Assembly (NCBI GenBank): GCA_001557505.1
Contig: LSAX01000008.1
Span: forward strand, 1,674,001-1,738,000
Length of the DNA: 64,000 nt
Source: Reticulascus tulasneorum
Taxonomy: Eukaryota > Ascomycota > Sordariomycetes > Glomerellales > Reticulascaceae
Direction: 5' to 3'
In this document: in pieces, positions 55,919 through 64,000 of the stretch
Numbering within the stretch: position 1 is the first letter of the stretch
How the letters are laid out: each line of letters opens with the position of its first letter
The notes under the pieces: generated by a model
The model's input: only the letters and a program-made list of their open reading frames with translations
Databases searched by the model: none
What the model was told of the DNA's origin: nothing
Translations under genes and position numbers: made by a program

Positions 55919-58609
55919 ATGGACTCTCCGCAGGACTTCAAGTCCACACAGGAGAACATTCAGTCCGCCCTGGTATCGGCAGTAAAGACGGTCAATCGCA
56001 TTGCGTCTGAGGATCTTGCCTTCCAGCGAACCATAAATCCAATCATAAGCGATGAGCTCGACGACAGAACAACACGAATGCTGGGACTGTCTACTGAGCT
56101 TCTCAGATCTGCAGCCAAGACATTCGGCCTGGACGCGCCCGCTCTAGAAGATGCCGACGATGTGGATGTACATTGGCGCAAGATTGTGGATGTCGTTGAC
56201 ACCATCTTGGAGAAGGCCGGGACGGCGATGGACGAGTATACTGGAGTTCTGAAGAGGAAGGCAGCGCCGACTACTGATGCTGTGGGTTATGGCATTGTTT
56301 AGTGCAGCTCAGCTTCTGACAGATTTACAGGCACCCCAGGCGAAGAAGTCCAAGATACACCAGCTCGATTGGAAGATGCGACATGCGAATATGACGAAAC
56401 CACAAATCGCATTTGAACATCCGGTCGATAACATTACACCATGGAAACCGACTCTGACCAAAAAGCCCAACGCTACAGTGCCCCTGGAACAGAGCTTGAC
56501 CAGCTCTGTGACTGAGAAGGGTTTCGTCGAGTATGCACTCCTAAAATCCTTGCCTCTGTTCCATTCCTTGCTATTTTCTCCGTTTAGCTAACAGATGCTG
56601 TAGCTACAAGAATCCGTATGAACCCGAAATTCTACAGTCCAAATATCCAGACCGAGCCTACAAAGTAGCAGATCCTATCCCGTACCAACCAGTCGACACG
56701 ACTACAGCTACTTGGGTGGATACGTTTGAGGGCGTGTTGGAGATGCTAAAGGAGCTCAAGCAGGCTAAGGAGATCGCCGTTGATCTGGAGCATCATGATC
56801 ACAGGAGCTACGTCGGCCTTCTCTCGCTGATGCAGATTAGCACCCGCGAGAAAGACTGGATCGTCGATACACTGAAGCCATGGCGCCATCAGCTTGAGGT
56901 TCTCAACGAGGTCTTTACCGATCCCAGTATTATCAAGGTAGGATTCCTTGGGGCGATTTTCACATAGTCGATCTAACCTTTTCAGGTTTTCCATGGAGCA
57001 TTCATGGATATCCAGTGGCTGCAAAGGGATCTCGGCTTGTATATCAATGGGCTGTTTGATACATTCTTTGCTTGCGAGGCTTTGAACTATTCCCCGCGAA
57101 GCTTAGCATATCTTCTTTCAAGGTTCGCAAACTTTGACGCTGACAAGAAATATCAGATGGCCGATTGGCGAATTCGGTAGGTTGATAGGTCGCGGCGAGA
57201 AGCACTTCGCTAACAGTCCCAGGCCACTACCTGATGAGATGTTCTACTACGCTCGTTCTGATACGCATTACTTACTTTACATATACGACATGATGCGAAA
57301 CGAACTAGTCGAGAAATCGGACAGGTCTAATCCTGAAGCTGACCTGATTGAGCATGTTCTGCAAAAGTCCAGAGACCTCTCTCTTGCAAAATATGAAGGT
57401 CAGACTTATGATACAGAGTCAGGGAATGGAACCAGAGGCTGGTACAACATGCTTCTCAAACACCCCATGCCACTTTCTGGGCCGCAGTTTGCAGTTTACA
57501 AGGCGATCTGGGAATGGAGAGATGACATTGCGCGTCGCGAAGATGAAAGTACCGGATTCGTGCTTCCTAACTCAACCATCACAGAAATTGCGAAGCGAAT
57601 GCCACCCGATGCCAAGGCTTTGCACGCACTTATTCCTCATGGTTCATGGATAGCGAGAAAGAACATTGAGGAGATCTGGAGCCTCTATCAAAATGCGAAG
57701 GCCAGAGGTGTAAATGGACCAACGCTGCTGGATCTAATCCGCAACGATCCTCGAACCTCGTTTAGACGGCCTATCGTCGATCCTGTAGTCGGTCTTGAGC
57801 AGCTGTCCGTAGGTTCGGTTGACGATACCAAGCCAGCCCACCTGGCACGCTCCCAATTATTCGGGGATATGCCTGTGAGTTCTGTGTGGGAAGATTCGCC
57901 AGCGGCCACGGGAAACCATGAAGAATTCATCATGCTTCCTTGGCAAAGATTTGCCGATGAAGCGATGAAAGACGTCGTTACGAAGCAGGATTCCGCTCAT
58001 GGAGCTTCAGCCGACAAGATGGCCGTTACTGATACACCAAACGGGGAAAATGAAGTCGAAATGGAGGATGAGGAGTTTACCTTGAAGGCGGGAACAAAAC
58101 GAAAAGCCTTTGCAAACGATGATGACACGAGCTCAGATGAGAGTTCTGATTCGGAGATAGATATTATCCCGACTTCTGATGAAGCTCAGTCAAGTCCACA
58201 GAACAGTCTGCAGTCGGACCGGAAGCTCACGAAGAAGGAAGCGAAGGCGGCGAGGATAGCAGAGAGCAAAGCAGCCAAAATAGCCCGGAAGGAGGCCAAG
58301 AGAAACGCTGCCAAGCTAGCGGACCCGGAAGGATTCGCCAAGCAGCAAGAGCGGCTAGCGATCAAGGAAAATAAAAAGGCGAAAAAGGCATTAGAGGAGC
58401 TTGAACCGGCAGCTGGGACTGAGGATGACGAGATATCATTTGACTACAGCCAGGCTGCTTCAGTCCTTCATGGCAATCGCAAGAATGCCAATCCCGCGGG
58501 AGTGGTCAAGAGATTTGACCCATACTCGAAGACTGGAGAGGGTGCTCCCAAGGGTGCGAGGAAGGCACCGCCACAGCGGGGAGAAAGGAGTGCGACGTTC
58601 AAGAAGTGA
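55919..58609 (+). CDS. rrp6: Exosome 3'-5' exoribonuclease Rrp6 (EXOSC10)
   Basis: Five exons (55919-56281, 56331-56530, 56604-56937, 56986-57176, 57223-58609) encode 824 residues. Rrp6 is the nuclear exosome's DEDD nuclease, trimming rRNA and snoRNA precursors and degrading aberrant transcripts. The N-terminal PMC2NT domain (about 1-115) binds Rrp47 and includes [19 protein letters not shown]. The DEDD domain shows Exo [16 protein letters not shown], Exo [28 protein letters not shown] and Exo [18 protein letters not shown], all metal ligands present. The HRDC domain follows ([27 protein letters not shown]). The C-terminal 250 residues are a lasso-like, Lys/Ala-rich charged tail ([24 protein letters not shown]) ending in a basic segment. 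Confidence 0.96.
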
Positions 58610-59382
58610 AGGGATTCCGAGACTCCGGTCCGCTGCAAAGCGCAACGCTGGACAGGGGGAAATAGCCCGGAGACAAAGCTCTACAATGAAGGCTTGGTGT
58701 AGAGTTACGCGGCCGTATGCAGCCTTAGTAGACTAAGAAAGTCATGCGAGTGGAACTAGAGGCTGAGAACTCGGCATTGCAATGTAATCGAAAAACCTCG
58801 GGCATCATTGCCGTGCCGCTGATGCGAGCTTGTTCCATCTTAGACAGGGCGACCGCCGGTTTGTATCCGGCGTCGTATGAAGCGGCTGCATAACCGGACG
58901 ACCGCTACCTAGCGGCTGCTGTCCCAAAGTTATCGCGGCTCGTAGGCAGATGGGAACATTTTACCCTAGAAATTGTCTCTTATTGTACACATGACGCCCT
59001 GTGAATGATTGACGGGACGTGCGGGTAGTGCATGAGCTAGCCCGCTCTGCTCGCATGCCACTAAGCCTAGTCCAATGCCTCAACCAAATTTGGGGAACTC
59101 TATTGGCTCCGCATTGGAGTTTGCCAGTATCCTAGGAATTCCTTGAATGAAGTTTCATGGATGTGTATATTCAGACGATGGATGGTATGGTGTAGTGCTC
59201 ACATCAGCACAGGGTATATAAGGCCTGCACAATATCCCAAAGTCTCTGTTCACTTACACAGGCGTCCTGGAGATCGGCTTTGTGTTCAGAGAAACTCTGG
59301 TTTTACCCTGCCATTCCTTCACAAAAACACATAATACTTCAATCAACTTTGAGCAGTGGCCAACTAGCTGCCCAGTGTCAGA
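58610..59382. other. Intergenic with two small inverted repeats
   Basis: The 3' flank of RRP6 and promoter of the dehydrogenase gene. Between about 58850 and 58920 there are two short hairpin-forming sequences: CGCCGG-loop-CCGGCG near 58853 and the near-palindrome CCGCTACCTAGCGG at 58902-58915. A TATA box follows at 59215. No gene is seen. Confidence 0.5.
59215..59221 (+). promoter_or_regulatory. TATA box of the 2-hydroxyacid dehydrogenase gene
   Basis: TATATAA in the context GGGTATATAAGG, 162 bp before the start codon and on the correct strand, fits a canonical TATA element followed by a leader of roughly 130 bp. Confidence 0.5.
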
Positions 59383-60683
59383 ATGGCCGGGGCCGCGGAA
59401 ATAATAGAGCCCAAGCACCTGCCAAGCTCAGCGCACCATGTCGTCGTCAAACTGGAGGCGGTCCACTCCGGGATCCCGGTCCTGGACACGGAGCCGTTTA
59501 CGCATGAGGTGATTAGCTACAACTACACCCCGCCATTTGCGGCGGACATCATTGCGGCTAGAATTCGGAATGCGAGCATCATCGTTGTGACACAATGCCG
59601 TGTCAATGCGGAGACATTGGGTGAGGCGCCGTATTTGTGAGTCTGCTTCTTGTTTTTGAACGGTGATGTTGAGCGGCTCTGCAAGGCAAGGGGCTGGGAT
59701 GGAAGTGATGGAGTGGTGGAGCGTATCCGGGTATAGGACGGGGTGGCAATGCTGATCGGGTCTAGGAAATGCGTCATCACCGAGACGACAGGGTTAGACC
59801 ACGTCGATGTGGATGAGTGCCGACGTCGGGGCATAACGGTCATGTACGTGCCGGGCGGCTCCGTGCAAGCCGTGTCTGAGCATGCCCTTGCACTCGTACG
59901 TGGACACCCTGTAGCTGAGGGAGCATATGCTGATGATGGGTGGTAGTACTTTGCCACACGCAAGAGGCTCATCATGCTGCACAACACACTGGTGGATAAC
60001 GACGAGAACCGTCCAAACGCATGGAAGGTCAAGGGCAGCATATCCTCGATGATCAAAGACAGGGACGGTATACTGCCGCATACGTGTGAGAACGAGGTTG
60101 TTGGGATCATTGGACATGGTCCGATTGGTGAGTCTTCTTGAAAGTGCTGCAAAACTACTTCTGACAATTCACAGGGCAAAAACTGGTCAAGCTGTGTCGA
60201 GGATTGGGTATGAAAGTCCTCATCTCAAGCCGGAAAGGTGCCGCACCATCCACAACCACTTCTTCAGAGAACGAGTCCCGCGTCCCCTTTTCCGAGATCC
60301 TGCGCACCTGCACCCTCTTCTTCGTCGCCACACCCCTAACCCCGGAAACCCACGACCTGATCTCGACCCTCGAGCTCGCCCAGATGCGCCACGACGCCGT
60401 CATCGTCAACGTCGGCCGCGGCGGCACAATCAACGAGCCCGCGCTGCTGGCCGCGCTGTCCGAGGGCCGGATCTACGGCGCCGCGACCGACGTGTACCAG
60501 GTGGAGCCGGCGGGGTCGGGTGCCGACAGCGTGCTGATGGGGGAGGCGGCGAGGGGATTGAACCTGACGCTGACACCGCACGTGGCTTGGTGTGCGGACC
60601 AGACGGTGATGAATCTGAGGAACGTTGTGGCTGAGAATGTGAAGGAGTTTCTTGCGGGAGGGACGAAGAACGTGATTGCTTAG
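59383..60683 (+). CDS. D-isomer-specific 2-hydroxyacid dehydrogenase
   Basis: Four exons (59383-59636, 59766-59895, 59947-60127, 60175-60683) encode 357 residues. The family uses NAD(P) to reduce 2-oxoacids to D-2-hydroxyacids or the reverse. The dinucleotide-binding motif is VVGIIGHGPIGQKLVK (GxGxxG). The catalytic triad is visible: arginine in IVNVGRGGTINEPALL, glutamate in ATDVYQVEPAG, histidine in LTPHVAWC. The N-terminal substrate domain has TETTGLDHVDVDECRRRGITVMYVPGGSVQAVSEHALAL. Substrate cannot be read from the sequence; glyoxylate/hydroxypyruvate, phenylpyruvate and other oxoacids are possible. There is no targeting peptide. The last exon is markedly more GC-rich than the first three. 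Confidence 0.88.
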
Positions 60684-62334
60684 GAAAGGTTGCTACAGCT
60701 TCGAATAATCGCAGTTGGTAACCCCCCGGCGTCTCCTGCGGCGATGCTTATAGGTAGCAAGATCACTCACGTGCAGAGAATGGACACATCCCAGAACACC
60801 CCACCTTAGGCCCGATTGATACATATATTCGTCCGCGGTCGTTCGATGCCAGCTTCTGCAACAATGCGCGAGGTCTAGTGAACGTTTCCGTACGACATCA
60901 CGTTGTTCAATAGGCTAGCTCAGCCAGGACTAGACTCTACGGCACTGCTGCCTTCGCGGGCTCCATCAGTGCATATGTAGATCACTAGTTGCATTTGGAT
61001 GCAGAGCGGCACGCGGTTATGTAGCTCTTGTCGAGCAAGTAAGAAGTGAACGCTGCTCACCATCTCAACGAGCAGCCGCTTGACGTACGCAAAGTCTCAA
61101 ATTACAATCCATCTACTCTATGGGCGGGACGTATATGGCGGATTCTTGCTCTCTGCGAATTGTCTAGGGCGGCCTAGCGCCATCTCGCCTTCATTGTTTT
61201 TTCATCCTCCATTTTCCCCCATTTTAGCATCCGTCTATCCAGTCTGCTTATATGCGACCGACACCCCATGCGACCATTTCCATATCTACGAGGCTCATTC
61301 CTCAGGCCTACAGAGTCCGGGCTTGGTAACAACTTGCTACATAGCGAGTGACTGGCAATGTCAAAAGAATGGCGAGGCAGGCTTGAGCAGCATGAGAGGG
61401 AGGACTTCTGACATACCCACCAGCTGGTATTCCTCGGTCAAGGATCCATCTACTCCTATCCCGCCGGTCTCCTTCTGCAAAGATATCACCATTTCATGCC
61501 TATTTGGAATAAGTTTCTGGCTCAGCCAAAGTATGTGTTCTACAACGGCTCAAGGCTAGCAGTACTACAAGTCTGATCACGGTTTGGCTGTGGTGGAAGC
61601 TGCTGCAGACATGGCCTGGGGCGGGCGGAATGAGTGACTGAGCACTTGACATGACGTGACTTTGACCTTGCAGTGAGACGAGATGAGACAGGCTAATCAC
61701 TGCTGATACAAGAGATATGGTCCTCGGAGTGGGAGGCAGTGGTCAAGAGTGCAATCCCGGGATATTATCATTCGCAGTTGTGGTTGCTGGTTGGAGATGC
61801 TTGGAGCAGCCTCCTTTCTCCCTACCAGTAATTTGCAGTCACAGTATGTATAATGCCATATTTGGATAACAGTGTGATTAGGCAACAGCCCAGCCCAATG
61901 CTTGATATGCCCTTCGGCTTTTCTTGGAAGCTCACAGAGCTGCATCTGGGGATGCACAGATGCTTCAAAGTCTAGAATACTTCAGGTTGAATGAGGTTAT
62001 TCTTTTCTTGAATTAATCCATTGCCCTTCTCATGCACATACACAAAACATATGACCTTCAAGAATCTCTGGTGGCTTGAGTCAAGCCACAACTTTTACAC
62101 CTGTAAACTCCCTACTCCGAGTATTTGATATGCACAGCTGACAGCAAGATGCTTAGATACGCCATCAATGCTGCATTGGCCCCTGGAACCTGTCTCTCGA
62201 CGTGAAGTGGTAAGGATATTCATGAAACGACCTGTAAGACGCACCTCTTTTCTCTCACAGAAAGGCCATCCAAGGTCCAGGCGATCGATACCGAGCTTTG
62301 GGTAATGGAATCTAGTGCTTGGAGATCAAGATGA
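60684..62334. other. Intergenic, no supported gene
   Basis: 1.65 kb between convergent genes. A 159-codon frame at 61080-61559 opens with TTG, not ATG, and shows no domain. Nothing else is supported. Confidence 0.5.
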
Positions 62335-63839
62335 CTACCCAATGGGAATTCCCTGGTACTCATCGTATCCGAGGGCGAGGTTCATATTCTCTGTGCAGTC
62401 ATTAGCAAACTATGAAAGCTTTTGTTGTGCGCCGATAAAACTTACGCAGGCATTGCGTGGCGGCGCCCTTATTAAGATTATCAATCGTGGCACAGCTATA
62501 GAGGTCAGCCGGAGCCCTTGGGGGGGGGGGGGGGGGGGTTATTCCGATACTCACATAACGACACGCTTGCCGGTGGCATCGACAGCGAATCCGCCGATTT
62601 CGACTCCATGCTTATTTTGGATCGACTTAACGTAGGGAGCTTCACCAACGACCTTAATAAGCTTCTCGCCAGCATATCGTTCTTGGTAAATATGGCGAAT
62701 GTCTCGAGAAGTCATCTCCCTGGACAGAGGGATATTGATGGTCAAATGTATACCGCGGAACCAGGAAGCGCTGCAATTGGATTAGTATATAGTAGCCAAA
62801 AGAAGAAGGAACAGTTCTAACACGTGAGGAATGAATGCCGTCGGGGCCCCAAGGTGGTGGCTGATTTCTCGCTCGTGGATGTGTCCCGTAAGAGAGTCTG
62901 CTCAAGGTCAGCTTCCAACATGCTTATGAGCATAATTTCTTTGAACTAACAAGGCAGAAGGTTATCCTTCAGAACAGTCTCGTCGTTCTTAGGACTCTTC
63001 TTCGTTCCCGCTCCTGAGAACTTGGACCAGTTAGCTTCGAGCGTACGTGTTGGGCTTTGGCGAAGGGCCATACTCCCGAAACACCAAAAACCGAAGGAAC
63101 GCCTCCCAAATACGGCACAAGAGGAGAAATGCCGAGTTGAGCGCCCGTTGCATAACAGCCAGGGCAGCTGATACGGGTGGATTGAGCGATCTTGCTGCGT
63201 TTCACAAGCTCAGGGCATGAGTACGTCCATATTCCTGTTGGATCAAACCGGTAGTCGGCCGAAAGATCAATGATGAGACTCGAGCTTTCACCCAATGCTT
63301 CGACGAATGGCTGGCACGTCCCGTTGGGCAAGGCCATCACTTTTTTTTTTGTGGTGTTAGTAGAAAGTGTCAAATATGTAGCGAGGGAGCGGGGGCGGCA
63401 TACCCCAGCAGTCGACCTGGCCATCCTTGTCCAAACGAGCAACATCCTCTGGAGATAGGTTGTCGTAGATAATCTTACGCTTGGTATAGCCCTTAAGTTC
63501 CTGTCCCACAAGCCCTCGAGAAGACACATAGCGAAGGTCCATGTTGGGGTGGTCGTTGAGAAGGTCGACCAGGGCACGGCCAGTGAAACCGCGGGCGCCG
63601 ATGAGGCCAATTCGCGACGGCGACTCGTTGGAAGCATTCTTCTTACCCAGAGGGGGGTTCGGGTTCGTGTTGAGAGCATTGGCAAGATATCCGGTGGTGG
63701 AAATGGCGCGGGCGTGGACAGCGTTGGCGGTTCGGCCGAGGGAGGCCTTGGGCATCGGGGTGACGGCGAGGGCAGCAGCGCGGGGGGCAACTCGGCGAGG
63801 GCCGAGGCGCATGGCCCTGGACGTAGCAGACAGCATCAT
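62335..63839 (-). CDS. N-acetyl-gamma-glutamyl-phosphate reductase, stand-alone
   Basis: Seven exons (63839-63404, 63339-63074, 63020-62951, 62897-62822, 62770-62555, 62495-62446, 62390-62335) give 389 residues. It reduces N-acetylglutamyl phosphate to the semialdehyde, step three of arginine synthesis in mitochondria. An N-terminal presequence (MMLSATSRAMRLGPRRVAPR) ends near ISTTGYLANAL. The reductase follows with RIGLIGARGFTGRALVDLL, VDCWVMALPNG, LIIDLSADYRFD, the catalytic cysteine in SCPGCYATGAQLG (C207; relatives usually have SNPGC), FGVSGFSGAGTKKSPKN, SLTGHIHEREISHHLG, ASWFRGIHLTINIPL and NMNLALGY at the end. In fungi this enzyme is normally the C-terminal half of a fused kinase/reductase (Arg5,6 or Arg-6); here the presequence leads directly into the reductase. 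Intron 5 contains a 19-base G run. Intron 1 ends in an A-tract with an AAG acceptor, which is unusual. Confidence 0.88.
62520..62538. repeat. Homopolymer run of 19 G in an intron
   Basis: Nineteen consecutive G on the plus strand (poly-C in the coding direction) inside intron 5 of the reductase gene, between GTGAGT donor and TATAG acceptor. Its true length is uncertain, as for any long homopolymer. Confidence 0.9.
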
Positions 63840-64000
63840 TCCGAGATGTAGGAGCCCAATTGACCTGAAATCGGGAGGGCAAGTCGGATGGATGGTGTGC
63901 TGCGGGGGTGTTGTTTGAATGTGGTGAGGTTATACGTCCGTCTCCATCTGTGAGGAGAGATGTGCGGTATCTACCAAAAATCCTTGACTGATCAGGCGGG
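63840..64000. other. Promoter edge of the reductase gene, cut by window
   Basis: 161 bp upstream of the reductase start. Nothing in it encodes kinase-like sequence; the window ends here. Confidence 0.4.

Noticed and set aside
1..64000. tRNA, rRNA, CRISPR or transposon
   Set aside because: I looked for T-loop/B-box motifs, direct repeat arrays, terminal repeats and transposase or reverse-transcriptase fragments in the gaps and saw none that hold up.

Overview
This 64 kb window is nuclear DNA from a filamentous ascomycete (Pezizomycotina). The genes carry many short introns (mostly 48-130 bp) with GTRNGY-type donors and CTAAC/CTGAC-like branch sites. Protein families are typical of the group: ergosteryl-beta-glucosidase, a FREQUENCY clock protein, Lst7/folliculin, an NB-ARC/TPR receptor. 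As general knowledge, frq is missing from the well-studied Aspergillus/Penicillium and Onygenales genomes, so the source is more likely another lineage (Lecanoromycetes, Leotiomycetes, Dothideomycetes, Sordariomycetes or an atypical eurotiomycete). The sequence alone does not give a species.

Layout. 1-4.4 kb: ergosteryl-beta-glucosidase (-). 4.4-7.7 kb: sparse, one doubtful small ORF. 7.7-12 kb: tubulin cofactor C (+), Mediator subunit 9 (-), 2,3-BPG-independent phosphoglycerate mutase (+). 12-18.9 kb: gene-free; its right end is the long 5' region of frq. 18.9-24.8 kb: frq (+) converging on a homeodomain plus caspase-like protein (-). 25.6-33.8 kb: prefoldin subunit 3 (+), Sec14 (+), Mis14/Nsl1 kinetochore subunit (-), a 133-aa conserved protein (-), proteasomal ATPase Rpt3 (+). 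34.8-36.3 kb: Lst7/folliculin-like (-). 36.3-43.2 kb: about 6.9 kb gene-free DNA rich in microsatellites. 43.2-51.1 kb: tyrosine phosphatase (-), mitochondrial Fmp25-like RCC1 protein (-), COG3 (+). 51.6-55.0 kb: NLR-like protein with lipase-like, NB-ARC and TPR parts (+). 55.9-60.7 kb: Rrp6 exosome nuclease (+) and a D-2-hydroxyacid dehydrogenase (+). 62.3-63.8 kb: mitochondrial N-acetyl-gamma-glutamyl-phosphate reductase (-) without the kinase half usually fused to it.

Most genes are unrelated housekeeping genes and no metabolic cluster is visible. The most interesting items are: a homeodomain fused to a caspase-like domain, whose homeobox intron has GG instead of GT at its donor; an NLR with near-identical 126-bp TPR units; frq with a probable second start codon, a putative 5'-leader intron and an overlapping upstream ORF; and a stand-alone arginine-pathway reductase. 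All exon coordinates were worked out by hand by joining reading frames at splice consensus sites.
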